Below are positions 1 to 11,284 of a DNA stretch of 64,000 nucleotides, one piece after another. Below the pieces are notes generated by a model that ran no database searches, had not been told where the DNA came from, and saw only the letters and a program-made list of their open reading frames with translations. The position numbers and the translations under genes were made by a program. Numbering within the stretch: the first letter of the stretch is position 1; each line of letters begins with the position of its first letter. The DNA comes from Aquarana catesbeiana. Its lineage: Eukaryota > Chordata > Amphibia > Anura > Ranidae. Location of the stretch: positions 187,585,206-187,649,205 of the forward strand of contig NC_133329.1 of the NCBI RefSeq assembly GCF_042186555.1, read 5' to 3'.

Positions 1-1592
1 ATGTCAAGCAGCCACCGCACCCAGTAAATCAGCCTCCAATGTAGATCGTAACCCCTACACACTCCTTAGTACACCACTGGTAACAGATACTTTTTATTGA
101 GACATCAGGGATCAATTATATCCCATATGTCTCCCCTGTGTCTTGTACAAGTATACAAAGAGTCTCCCAAGCTACCTGTTTACCCGGCATCATTGTTGGT
201 ATTTTAACAACCCTGAACCTGGAGGAGGTTTGAGCTTAGCACTTCCAGGTTTATGTGTAGCAGGAGGTCAGGAAAATAGGTTCCAGATCTCCCCAGTGTC
301 CCTAGGCTCAGGGGGAGCAAGTATGAGCCCAGGGACCAGGACAGTCGGGTGCATGACCATTCACTTGCAGAAACAAACCTGACACCTCAGGTGTATTTTA
401 TCCTGTCAATGCCCTGCTGTTGCTGCATGCAAGGGTAAATAATGCCCATAGTTTGATCTGGGAAGGTGCTAAAAGAATGTTTATATAGAGATAGCGGATG
501 GGAAGGGGTTACTTCTTTTTTTCACTCACATGTTATTTTGAACATCGGAGTCAAACAACAAACCTATTTCTAATTATAGGATCCATTTCTATTTTTTTAT
601 GTCATATCATGCAAATCATATTTCTAGCTCTGATTTTCCTTAAAAGTTAAAAATAAACAGCTCACATGGCACTCATTTCTTGTCTCCCTGCCAGCCTGCA
701 CTTGTGTGCAGTTATACTAAAACAGACCTGTTTCTCCTCTGCGTGTCTGTCATTCAACTCTTAAAATGGAACATTGAGCTCATCTGTATAAAAAAATAAC
801 TGGAAGCTCTTTTCTAAAATGGTGCAATTTAAAGCACAGTTTACTGCAGCATTCCATACATGGACTGAATGCTTTCTTACATCAACAAGCTCTGTTTATC
901 ATATCCAGTCAGCATATTTGTTTTACAGAGAAAAAAATGTAAAAATTAGAATATAAAATGCAATAAATAGTTTTAGTCTTTTATTCTGTAAGGTCTGGTT
1001 CACACTGTTTTTATTTTCTTTGACATTTTTTGGTGACTGAGTAGGGGTACCTACTCTGGATCTGAGAGGATCTGATTCCAGATTCTGATAAGTCACCTCC
1101 TGCTCTTCTACAACCACCAGGACACGGTTGTGGGGAAGATGCCCTTGTCCTAATCAACATGGGGGGGGGGATTTTCTCTAAGGCACCCCCCATGTTGAGG
1201 GCTTGTGGCCTGCTATGGTTCAGAAGGGGGGCCATTTGCTCACCCCCCCTTTCCCGGCCTGTCAGGCTGCATGCTCAGATAAGGGTCTAGTATGAATTTT
1301 TGGGGGGCGTAGGGTACTCCTTAAAATCCACAACAGACTGAAGGCCTGGTTTGGATCTTGGGGAGGACCCTCGCATTTTATTTTTTTTGGTCCTCTTCAA
1401 AATCCATACCAGACCTAAAGGGCTGTTTTTTTTTTTTTTATTTGTTTACATACCCTGCTGACAGGAAGGATGACTGTCATTGTTAGGATGCTGGCGGGAC
1501 CCTGAAAAACACAAAATAAAAATGTATCAAAAATGTACAAAGTTGCACTGCAGCTGCATTACAAAATCACAATGAAAATCAGATCAAAATTG
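1..1592. other. No gene recognised; unassigned, partly repeat-like DNA
   Basis: I see no coding region that looks real. The short open frames lack family motifs and codon structure. The stretch from about 1000 to 1510 has G-runs, T-runs and a purine/pyrimidine-rich composition that resembles a common interspersed repeat of ranid frogs, but I could not define its ends or class. Confidence 0.5.
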
Positions 1593-2007
1593 ACTGTAAT
1601 GCCCTGTACACACGGTCGTACATTTCGACGACAAAGCCCGTCTGATTTTTTCCAAACTTGGGCCAAACTTGTCTTGCATACACACGGTCGCACAAAGTTG
1701 TTGGAAAATCCGATCGTTCTCAACGTAAAACACGTACGTCGGGACTATAAACGGGGCAGTAGCCAATAGCTTTCATCTCTTAATTTATTCTGAGCATGCG
1801 TGGCACTTTGTGCGTCGGATTTGTGTACACACGATCAGGATTTAAACGATCGGATTTTGTTGTCGGAAAATTTTATATCCTGCTCTCAAACTTTTTTCTG
1901 ACGGAAAAAGTCCGATGGAGTCCACACACGATCAGAATTTCCAACAACACAATCCAATCACACTTTTTCAGTCGGAAAATCCGACCGTGTGTACAGGGCA
2001 TTACAGT
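1593..2007. mobile_element. MITE with 26-bp perfect terminal inverted repeats
   Basis: The first 26 bases (1593-1618, starting ACTGTAATGCCCTG) are the exact reverse complement of the last 26 (1982-2007). The element is 415 bp, non-coding, and repeatedly uses the words CACGGTCG and CGGATTTT on both strands, so it is partly palindromic throughout. A TA sits at 1597-1598 and 2001-2003 inside the repeats. If the true end is the A after that TA, the target duplication would be TA (Tc1/mariner-like). If it is TAA/TTA, it would be Harbinger-like. The superfamily is therefore open. Repeats with this end are abundant in ranid frogs (remembered, not searched). Confidence 0.8.
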
Positions 2008-2224
2008 ATGAACATAGCATAATTTAAATAAAAATGGTAATTTAAGTAAATATAATGGGTGGAAATAAAAACTGAAACAACGTTTCCGCTGCAATACCCT
2101 AACCCACATTCTATATTACTTAATAGCTGCTCCCGCTCTATGCTGTTTAAACATAGTTACATAGTAGGTGAGGTTGAAAAAAGACACAAGTCCATCAAGT
2201 CCAACCTATGTGTGTGATTATGTG

Positions 2225-3706
2225 TCAGTATTGCATTGTATATCCCCGTATGTTGTGGTCATTCAGGTGCTTATCTAATAGTTTCTTGAAGCTATCAATG
2301 CTCCCCGCTGAGACCACCACCTGTGGAAGGGAATTCCATATCCTTGCCGCTCTTACAGTAAAGAACCCTCTACGTAGTTTAAGGTTAAACCTGTTTTCTT
2401 CTAATTTTAATGAGTGGCCACGAGTCTTGTTAAACTCTCTTCTGCAAAAAAGTTTTATCCCTATTGTGGGGTCACCAGTCCGGTATTTGTAAATTGAAAT
2501 CATATCCCCTCTCAAGCGTCTCTTCTCCAGAGAGAATAAGTTCAGTGCTCGCAACCTTTCCTCATAACTAAGATCCTCCAGACCCTTTATTAGCGTTGTT
2601 GTTCTTTGTACTCGCTCCATTTCCAGTACATCCTTCCTGAGGACTGGTGCCCAGAACTGGACCGCATACTCTAGGTGCGGCCGGACCAGAGTCTTGTAGA
2701 GCGGGAGAATTATCGTTTTATCTCTGGAGTTGATCCCCCTTTTAATGCATGCCAACATTCTGTTTGCTTTGTTAGCAACAGCTTGGCATTGCCTGCCATT
2801 GCTGAGCCTATCATCTACTAGGACCCCCAGGTCCTTTTCCATCCTAGATTCCCCCAGAGGTTCTCCCCCCAGTGTATAGATTGCATTCATATTTTTGCCA
2901 CCCAAATGCATTATTTTACATTTTTCTACATTGAACCTCATTTGCCATGTAGTCGCCCACTCCATTAATTTGTTCAGATCTTTTTGCAAGGTTTCCACGT
3001 CCTGCGGAGAAGTCATTGCCCTGCTTAGCTTAGTATCGTCTGCAAATACAGAGATTGAACTGTTTATCCCATCCTCCAGATCGTTTATGAACAAATTAAA
3101 TAGGATTGGTCCCAGCACAGAACCCTGGGGAACCCCACTACCCACCCCTGACCATTCCGAGTACTCCCCATTTATCACCACCCTCTGAACTCGCCCTTGT
3201 AGCCAGTTTTCAATCCATGTACTCACCCTATGGTCAATGCCAATGGACCTTATTTTGTACAGTAAACGTTTATGGGGAACTGTGTCAAATGCTTTTGCAA
3301 AATCCAGATACACCACGTCTACGGGCCTTCCTTTCTCTAGATGGCAACTCACCTCCTCATAGAAGGTTAATAGATTGGTTTGGCAAGAACGATTCTTCAT
3401 GAATCCATGCTGATTACTGCTAATGATACCGTTCGTATTACTAAAATCCTGTATATAGTCCCTTATCATCCCCTCCAAGAGTTTACATACTATTGATGTT
3501 AGGCTAACTGGTCTGTAATTCCCAGGGATGTATTTTGTGCCCTTTTTAAATATAGGTGCTACATTGGCTTTTCTCCAATCAGCTGGTACCATTCCAGTCA
3601 GTAGACTATCTGTAAAAATTAGGAACAATGGTCTGGCAATCACTTGACTGAGTTCCCTAAGTACCCTCGGATGCAAGCCATGATTTATTAATGTTAAGTT
3701 TCTCAA
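2225..3706 (-). pseudogene. CR1 reverse transcriptase region
   Basis: A 493-codon open frame encoding the reverse transcriptase of CR1-A, which would copy the element RNA at a nicked target. In order it shows HPRVLREL, PVSLTSIVCKLLE, the catalytic palm segment VYLDFAKAFDTVPHKR, SGVPQGSVLGPILF, FADDTKLS (the YADD-box equivalent), and the CR1-typical C-terminal stretch with RPHLEYAVQFWAP and SYEERLRALNLFSLEKRR. The polymerase aspartates are present. The frame is open to its stop, but it is cut from the endonuclease by a frameshift around 3657-3706, where the block before HPRVL is damaged. The element is therefore non-functional as it stands. Identity to CR1 is firm; subfamily is not assigned. 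Confidence 0.85.
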
Positions 3707-4688
3707 GTCTAATTTTAATTCCGTCCTCTGTTAACCATGGAGGTGCTTCCTGTGTTGTGTCATGAGGATAAACACTGCAGTTTTGGTTACTGAAGCCCCC
3801 CGATTCACATGTGAAGACTGAGGAGAAGAATAAATTCAATACCTTTGCCATCTCCCCATCCTTTGTAACCAGATGCCCTTCCTCATTCTTTATGGGGCCA
3901 ATATGGTCTGTCCTCCCTTTTTTACTGTTTACATACTTAAAGAATTTCTTGGGATTTTTTTTGCTCTCCTCCGCTATGTGTCTTTCATGTTCTATCTTAG
4001 CTGTCCTAATTGCACCCTTACATTTCCTGTTGCATTCTTTATAAAGTCTGAATGCTGAGGATGATCCCTCAACCTTGTATTTTTTGAAGGCCTTCTCCTT
4101 TGCTTTTATATGCATTTTTACATTGGAGTTAAGCCATCCAGGACTTTTGTTTGCTCTTTTAAATGTATTACTCAATGGGATACATTGGCTAATGCCCTTA
4201 TTTAATATGCTCTTAAAGCAAACCCATCTCTCCTCCGTATTCTTTGTTCCTAATATTTTATCCCAGTTTATGCCTTTTAGCAAGGTTTGTAGTTTAGGGA
4301 AGTTGGCTCTTTTGAAATTGAGTGTCTTTGTATTCCCTTTATGTTTCCTATTTGTGTGATTTATACTGAAACTAATTGACCTGTGATCGCTGTTACCTAA
4401 GTTGCCCCGTATTTCCACATCTGTGATCAGGTCTGTATTGTTGGTAATCAGTAGATCCAGTAATGTTTTATTTCTAGTTGGTGCCTCTACCATCTGACCC
4501 ATAAAATTGTCCTGCAAGACATTAAGGAACTGGCGAGCCTTAAATGAATGCGCGGTTCCCTCCGCCCAGTCTATGTCTGGATAATTAAAATCCCCCATTA
4601 TGATAACACTTCCCATCCTTGCTGCTACTCCAATTTGTGATAGGAGATCCGTCTCCACTTCCTCCCTCAGGTAAGGGGAAGGGGACAT
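3657..4688 (-). pseudogene. CR1 endonuclease C-terminus and linker
   Basis: Encodes the end of the apurinic-type endonuclease and the linker of CR1-A. GDFNYPDIDW is the conserved GDFN block and LGNSDHRSI the catalytic SDH block. In between lies EAPTRNKTLLDLLIT. A lysine-rich linker (residues about 150-250) follows, and the frame ends just before the reverse transcriptase. The first part of the endonuclease is missing, in keeping with 5' truncation. The same protein block recurs in the CR1 pieces at 27420, 37934 and 49530, which confirms the family. Confidence 0.8.
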
Positions 4689-4690
4689 AA

Positions 4691-5640
4691 TAGTGCAGCA
4701 CTACTTATAATCTCAATATATGCAAAATCATAAACAATTTCTATCTGACAATATTTTCATCCAAAATTAAGTTGACTTCTGTAGAGGTCCCTTGCATCTG
4801 TGTATGACCTGGCTTCTCTCTGGACATTGCCTCTGCTTCCTTCCTCAACTCTGCTCGTCTGGTTACCTTGACCTTGGGCTATTTACTGGACTCTGCCTGC
4901 CGATTCTGTACTGCTTATGCCCAGCTGTTGCCAACCTTGGCCTGTTTATTGGACTTACACTTTCTGCTAATTTGGCAGTCAGTGCAAAAAAAGCCCCAAC
5001 AATGTTGCAGCCTCTACTAGGTACACAATAGTGTTAAAACTAGCAGCAGTATAATTTCATTCAAACTGTTGTACACAAATTGTGAAAAATCGTTCAGACC
5101 ATTCTTTCTTTTCTTTGGAAGTTTTGTATAAAGTATAGAATGGTTAATATGGGAGACTTGGAAATTCACCCTCTCCATTGTCCTGGTGGCCATTGTCATT
5201 GGCTCAGATGCTATGTGAAATCCAATATTTTACTGTTGTCCATGGAACAGAAGGTTAAGGGAAATGATTCCAATTGAGACACCAGACACCAGATGACTAG
5301 TGCCTGTCAGGGGGATCTGCAATCACACGTTCGAAAACCTGCTCTAACTGCTAATGTTCCCAAGATGCTCACTCTCTGTAGCAACTTGTAAGCTCAGTTT
5401 GTGTGGCACTCTGCATCAATGTCTGCATTTTGTGTTCATGTACTGTATATACATCTGACCACTCTCTAAAGTCTGTGATCACCTTAACAAATGGACTGAG
5501 CAGACCGCAAAAAAAACAGCACAGCAAATACTGGAGATCATTTTACGCGAATCATTTTCTGTAGACGGTTTTTATATATTCTAATTTATTTCAATGAGTT
5601 TAAAGAATGAAAACATTCTGGCACTAAATTCATTAAAAAT
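4691..5640. other. No gene; possible LTR scrap
   Basis: No convincing coding frame. The stretch 4775-4990 is CT-rich, with repeated words such as GACCTTGG, CTGCTCGTCTGG and CTGGACTCTGCCTGCC. This resembles the CT-rich half of the gypsy LTRs seen elsewhere in the window, so it may be a solo-LTR remnant. No ends or target duplication were found. Confidence 0.3.
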
Positions 5641-6007
5641 GGGGGGCAGAGGCGACAGCCAGAGCTGATGGACGTGTGAGAGGAGGGCTCTGACCTACCG
5701 GGTGTTTCACAGCAGCTCACAGCACACCAGGAAAATCAAAAAGCACACCGCCGGATAGAGGAGTGTGAGGGGCATACGGTGGACATAATGTTTAAGAGGA
5801 AGGAGAGAGAGGGACCCTGAAAGCTGACAGACTTCTTCCCTCCAGCCGCGGGCCAATAAATCCAAGATGGCGCCGGCGCCAGGAGCCGCACGTCAGGCAC
5901 AACATATGCTGCCAATAATCCACCGCCATCCTCAGGTGAGTCACAATTTAAAGACCATCCACTGCGATCCTCCCCCTTCAGTAGCCCTTTAAAGCAAAAA
6001 AGAAGGA

Positions 6008-6900
6008 TTGGGGAGGGGGGATGATACAGAAACAGCGGGGGAAGTAATGGAGGAATCCTCCACATACGCTCAGCAATTAGATGTCTTCCCCACCTCAGGG
6101 CAACCCATCATAGACACTACCATGAAGGAGATGCTGCAGACCCTGCGGGGGGCCCTCCAATGTGACATGGCAGCATTTATAAACACCACTAAAATGGAAA
6201 TATCTGCAGTCAGTAATAGCGTTGAATATGTGGAGCAGAAAATGGAGGAATTTACATTAGCACACAATGAGCTTGTGGATGCACATTTTGAGGTAGAGGA
6301 AGAAATCAAAGCCATGCGCCTCAAAATGGCGGATATTGAAGAAAGGGCCCAGAGGAACAATATCAAATTTAGAGGGGTCCCTGAAGCCTTTAAACTAGCA
6401 GAGCTTACTGCATATCTGCAAAAACTCATGATGACAGCTCTCCCATCCCTGAGCCCCACAGATGTCACCATTGACAGGGCCCACAGATTGCCAAAACCTT
6501 CCTTTCTTCCTGACCAAATCCCCTGGAATGTCATAGCAAGAATCCACTTTTACCACATAAAAGATCAGCTCATGCGCTATGCCAGACAGCATCCTGCTCT
6601 TCCTCATCCCGTTGCTGGAATCGCATTGTATGCTGACTTGTCGCAAGTTACCTTGACAGCCAGGCACAACTTGGTTCCTATCACCAAGATCCTGCGTAAT
6701 CACAAAATCCTTTACAAGTGGGCTTCCCAGTCAAATTATTAGTGGAAATGCACAATGAATCGCATGCAACCACATCACTAGACAGAGGCCCGGAGCTTCT
6801 CCATAAATGGCGTTTAATCCCTGCAGAAGGAGTACCAGCGGACACTGACCCCCTCTACGATAGACGCAACAACCAACGCCTGAACAGGAAGAGTAAGTAA
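6008..6900 (+). pseudogene. L1 ORF1 protein (RNA-binding), one frameshift
   Basis: L1 ORF1p binds the element RNA and acts as a nucleic acid chaperone. The frame from 6008 shows a heptad-rich coiled-coil region (residues about 40-115), then an RRM-like domain with RNNIKFRGVPE, TIDRAHRLPKPSF and RIHFYHIKDQLM, then the C-terminal domain with YADLSQVTL. Near 6718 the frame shifts: the first frame ends at 6742 with YKWASQSNY, while YKWGFPVKLLVE and the remaining roughly 55 residues continue in the frame that ends at 6900. Length with the shift repaired would be normal for the family (about 290 residues). The true start is uncertain, because the frame opens just upstream of the coiled coil. Confidence 0.8.
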
Positions 6901-7288
6901 ACAACCTACTCATGACTGTATTAATACCTAGCATCTCTCCAACAAAAGGGATACTGCAAAACTGGTGACTTCCAGCTTCATCGCAAATGTAAGTGCTTAC
7001 TCAAAAAACACCCGATGTTCGGTTGTTCACTGACTTATTCTTCTTTTTCCCCCTACTTCAGTTACGAGATGACCTCCGTAACCAGTTCGCCGCTAAAACT
7101 GCGGCTTGACTTTCCCCAGTTATATAGAGATCAAGTTTGATTAGCTCCGGTTAATATGTTTGTTTTGAAAGTTACAAGGGCATTACTACCTCGGACTCTG
7201 TGCATACCTACTACAACACTCCTACTGCTATGACCTACCATTAGATGGCAATGCTGCGCACCCTACCATTGGAATTAATCTTAAACTG

Positions 7289-8596
7289 ATGTCATATAAT
7301 GTGAGAGGATTGAACAGTCCCTATAAGCGTAGAGCCCTCTGGAAAACAGCCATGGATGCAAAGTGCGATGTATTGTGTGTACAAGAGACTCACTTCTCTA
7401 GTGTAAAATCCCCAAAATGTACGCATGCTAAATTTCCGCACGTATTTACGGCCAAACATGCTTCTAAGAAAAATGGGGTACTGATTGCTATTAAGGACAC
7501 AGTAACCTTTTCTCTGTTACAGGAACATGCTGATCCCCACGGACGTTATCTCATTCTGGTCGCAGAAATTGACCATGTCACTTATACTCTCGTAAATCTG
7601 TATGCACCTAATGTAAGATCGTTGAGGTTTATTCGCAAAGTTATAAGAATGGCAAAAAAATTGCAAAAGGGCAGCTTACTAATATGTGGTGATTTCAATA
7701 TGATTATGAATACGGAGCTAGATGTGTCCTCGGTGGCCTTCACACGGAGGCACTCTTTAGGTTCCCTGTGTCATGAGGAAAGGCTCTTTGACCCCTGGCG
7801 ATGTTCTACTCAGCTGTGCACGATAGCTATTCTAGAATTGATTTTTTTCTTACCCACATGTATGCATTGCAGAATGTTCAGGCTGCTGACATCCACAACA
7901 TCACGTGGTCAGACCACGCGCCCGTGACTATAGAGTTTGTGGATGCCAGCAAAACCTCCCACAAACCACTGTGGCATAACAACACTTTTCTCCTATCGCA
8001 GCCCAAAATCAGGGATGAAGTAGAAGAGAAGCTTAAAGAATTTTTCCTCTTCAATAACAATGGGGAATGATTCCCTGTGACAACATGGTGTACACACAAA
8101 GCATTTGCTAGGGTTGCTCTTATACAAATTGCCTCCAGAGAAAGGAAAAAGAAAACGCAGCACATGTCACAGCTCCATGAGACTATAGCAGACTTAGAAA
8201 CAAAACACAAAAACCCTGTTACCACGTTTAGTAAAATACTTAATACTCACTAGCTGCCGTGAGGAGCTGAGGCAAGAACTCAGAGCATGACACCTTTTTT
8301 ATGAGACTAAAAGTCTCATACTACTCTCAAAATAATAGAGTGGGCAAAATCCTAGCCTCCCAGCTCAAAAAAAGACAGGCACGTTCCAACCTCACGCATA
8401 TTAGCCACCACCACACTAACATCAAGTTCCACAATCCTAAAGATATCGCCAATGTATTCAAGGACTATTATGAATCCCTGTACAATCTCAAAGTAGACCC
8501 ACTTACTCACTAACCCACAGAAAGGAAGATTGAGGATTTCTTACAAGGTATTCACCTACCTTCCATAGACACAACCACACTGCAAAAACTGAATGC
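7289..8596 (+). pseudogene. L1 ORF2 endonuclease region
   Basis: N-terminal APE-type endonuclease of L1-A ORF2, which nicks target DNA to prime reverse transcription. It begins MSYNVRGLNSPYKRRALW and carries CVQETHF (catalytic Glu), GRYLILVAEI, LVNLYAPN, CGDFNM and, after a frameshift near 7800-7900, YSRIDFFLTH and the SDHAP block. The second frame ends at 8070. A further piece from 8301 resembles the linker before the reverse transcriptase. Several stops make it non-functional. The coding trace resumes after the inserted PLE with KLNAPITLQEVE. Confidence 0.75.
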
Positions 8597-9429
8597 GGAT
8601 GAGGGGGATGGTTGGGTAGTCCTCAATATAACACGGCACCTCATCCCAATGATTAGAAAATTGTATGAAGGATAGGGATGCGGGGATTATAGCGGTGCCA
8701 AAAGAAAACCAGAATGTAATTAGATAAAAAGCTTGAATTTTTATTAACAAAAGTTTAAAAAATAAGAAATTTCTAGTTTGTTACATAGACAAGGTGTGCA
8801 TCAAATTATAGGACATTTAAAACCATTTGTAGCGAAATTTTACAAGATTTGGCCTGAGAATGTGGCGGCCAATCCCATAGATAGGTATTTGAGGGTCCTA
8901 CATGTTTTGCCAGATGTGGCTGGGGATCAACAGGACACCGATGCTTCACCTCTATTTTGCTCTGCACATTAGACTGTGTGTTGCAATCAACTCCGTATCT
9001 TTTAGATCAGCCATCTAACTAGCCCTTTGCACTATCCATCCTGGACAATCTATGTCCAGACCTCATCATCTTATATGTGGCTGGTTCGATGTTAAAATTT
9101 GAGTAAGCTCCGGTGTCCTGTACACAAGCATCATATATAAACATTATATCTTCTGCCAGGTCCTTCTATCTGCTCCCTGCAGCTGCTTATTGTACCCCGG
9201 GCCCTTGGTGCGGCTCCTGAGGCTCTCTGCGCCTGCCCCCGGTGACTTACAGATTGTATAGTAGCGATATAGGTATAACCAACTGTCCCTGAGGAAGCCA
9301 CTTCTGGCGAAACATGTAGGACCCTCTTATTTTTTAAACTTTTGTTAATAAAATGTCATGCTTTTTATCTAATTACATTCTGGTTTTCTTTTGGCACCGC
9401 TATAATCCCCGCATCCCTATCCTTCATAT
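8597..9429 (+). mobile_element. PLE-1: short Penelope-like terminal-repeat element
   Basis: An 833-bp insertion inside L1-A ORF2, flanked by a 14-bp direct duplication CAAAAACTGAATGC (8583-8596 and 9430-9443). Deleting the insert restores the L1 reading. About 100 bp at the right (9326-9428) is the reverse complement of 8664-8767, and the left side has a further 67 bp outside the arm. This matches the plan of the larger PLE at 16256-26358. It carries no coding frame but does carry a hammerhead-like fold (9285-9322) followed by AATAAA at 9347. Assignment to PLE rests on this shared plan and motif. Confidence 0.65.
9285..9322 (+). ncRNA. Hammerhead-ribozyme-like motif, PLE-1
   Basis: The core CTGAGGA is at 9289-9295, followed by one extra A. 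Stem II is GCCA/TGGC (9297-9300 and 9305-9308) with loop CTTC. GAAA is at 9309-9312, the palindromic stem III ACATGT at 9312-9317, and the A at 9318 would be the cleavage-site nucleotide. Stem I is 4 bp, GTCC (9285-9288) with GGAC (9319-9322). All conserved core bases of a type I minimal hammerhead are present. The extra nucleotide between the core and stem II is unusual, so activity is not assured. Confidence 0.6.
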
Positions 9430-9443
9430 CAAAAACTGAATGC

Positions 9444-11284
9444 ACCCATCACTCTCCAGGAAGTTGAATCAGTTATTAAATCCCTACCTATGCACAAATC
9501 CCCCGGCGCGGATGGTTTTTCCGCTGAATACTATAAGGCACTTTCTGCCCTCCTCGTCCCCGAATTAGTAAAAATTTTCAACATTGCAGCCTCTTCAGGT
9601 TCTTTCCCAACGGAGATGCTCCAAGCCATAATAGTCACAATACCAAAACCTGGCAAGGTTACGTCAATCCCACAAAACTTCAGGCCCATTTCTCTATTAA
9701 ATTCAGATCTGAAGATCTACGCCAAAATTCTAGCAAATAGACTTATGGATATTACCCCCTCTCTCATAGCTCATAGGGCAGACATGCACCGGATGGGACG
9801 AGGAGGGTGCTGAACCTCCTGAGACTAGCAGAAATAACACAAACACCTAGTACTTTTTTAGCTTTAGACGCAGAGAAGGCCTTTGATAGGGTCCACTGGG
9901 GTTACCTATCCTAGACCCTGCACAAGTTTGGAATCTCTGGCCTAACCCACTCCGCAATTATGTCCCTATACTCTAATCCTACAGCTAGAGTCTATTCCTC
10001 TAGCTTACTCTCTGACCCCTTTACATTTCATTTTTTCAAACTTCCACTAATAATAGAACCATTGGCGGAATAAATCAGATCCTGCGACGAAATAGAAGGT
10101 ATCAAACTTGGATCTGACAGTCATAAAATAGGACTTTTTGCAGATGACATCATTCTTACTATATCCAACCCAACATCTTCTTTACCTACCATCAAAACCC
10201 TATTACAAAAATTTGGACAGATCTCCTTTTACAATGTCGACACATCCAAATGCTACGCCTTGACACTCAACATACCGAACGAAGAAAGAAATAGATAAAA
10301 AAACATATTCCCTTGTATTTGGGACCCCCCTTAAATTACATACCTTGGTGTGCAGCTGACCTCCTCTTCCTCCAAAATCTATTCAAGTAACTAGCCTCCA
10401 TTGCTAACTAAAGTCGAAGCGGAACTACATCAAATTAGTACTCTACACCTCACATGGCTGGGGAGGATAGCTGCATACCAAATGCAGGTGTTGCCAAAAC
10501 TTCTATACCATTTTAGAACGTTTCCTATTCCAATCCCCCAGAAATGTTTTACCCAACTAGAGATATGCTTGAAAAAATTTATATGGGGGAAAAAAAAAAC
10601 AGAATTGCCCTAGCACAACTTTGCAAACCTAAACATCTAGGTGGCATCGGTCTACCTAACGCACAAATATACTGCAGAGCTGCGGTACTGGATCAAATGC
10701 GTTACTGGTTCTCCTGCCAATCAGACAACCGATGGTCAGACATTGAATGCGCAGTTACATCAGGTTACAATCTCCCAGCACTGGCAATGGCTGCATGCAT
10801 TCACCATAAACCAAAAGCCCCACTGTACCCAACCATTCAAGCCACTATTGCTGCTTGGTCCTCTTTAGTAAACAACCACTATACTGACACCCCAACTCGA
10901 AAACTAAAAATCCCACTAGCGACCTATGAATATCTAATTCCTAACTTCTCAGCTCAATCTTGGAGGAATATGGGGGCACACGTCTCTACGTGCTGTAGAC
11001 AGATTTAGAACTTATCAAATACATCACTACTCCCATGCTAATCCGATCCAACCCATAGAAATACCACAAATCCTATGTGATTTCTTGTTAAGTAAACCCT
11101 CAAACATAAAGGGATATCCTTGTTTTACAAAATTGCCACTCCCCTATATATGCAATCTAAACTTACCAGCATAGTGAAATGGGAACATGAATTACAAAAA
11201 GAATTCCCTATACATCAATGGCATGAGGTTATAAAATATAATAGCAAATCCTCAGCTTGTGTGGATCACTGGGACCATATCTAT
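9444..11284 (+). pseudogene. L1 ORF2 reverse transcriptase and C-terminal remnants
   Basis: Continuation of L1-A ORF2 after PLE-1. Visible blocks are HKSPGADGFSAEYYK (9490), NFRPISLLNSDLKIYAKILANR, LALDAEKAFDRVHWGYL (motif A, about 9857-9910), FADDIILTIS (YADD-box equivalent, about 10141) and, in later frames, the thumb and C-terminal region with LWGKK-like and GGIGLPNAQIYCRAAVL segments (10544-11008). At least six stops or frameshifts are spread over it. Both palm aspartate motifs survive, but the gene is dead. It is cut off at the inverted-duplication junction before the usual C-terminal Cys/His block. Confidence 0.75.

Larger units (their letters stand above)
2152..4690 (-). mobile_element. 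CR1-type LINE (CR1-A), 5'-truncated
   Basis: A non-LTR retrotransposon read on the minus strand, from the middle of the endonuclease at about 4690 to a 3' tail at about 2152. The tail contains CATAGTTACATAGTAGG and is typical of anuran CR1 copies. CR1 copies are usually 5'-truncated, and this one lacks the first part of the endonuclease and any ORF1. It keeps the endonuclease C-terminus, the linker and the whole reverse transcriptase. A frame break near 3680 separates the two parts. No target duplication was identified. Confidence 0.85.
5641..11284 (+). mobile_element. Decayed L1 LINE of Tx1 type (L1-A), interrupted by a PLE
   Basis: A plus-strand L1 with a short GC-rich leader, ORF1 (from 6008), ORF2 endonuclease (from 7289) and reverse transcriptase (to about 11280). 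ORF2 is broken by many stops and frameshifts and split by the 833-bp insertion at 8597-9429. The 3' end is lost where the sequence passes into the inverted-duplication arm at 11285, with the word CCATATCTAT present on both sides of the join (11275-11284 and 11290-11299). The organisation and ORF1 type fit the vertebrate Tx1/L1 group. The 5' boundary is approximate. Confidence 0.8.

Noticed and set aside
143..382. 79-codon plus-strand open frame
   Set aside because: No motif, no family resemblance, biased composition. Consistent with chance in non-coding DNA.
7878..8225. Minus-strand frame of 115 codons
   Set aside because: Lies opposite the L1-A endonuclease. Antisense shadow.
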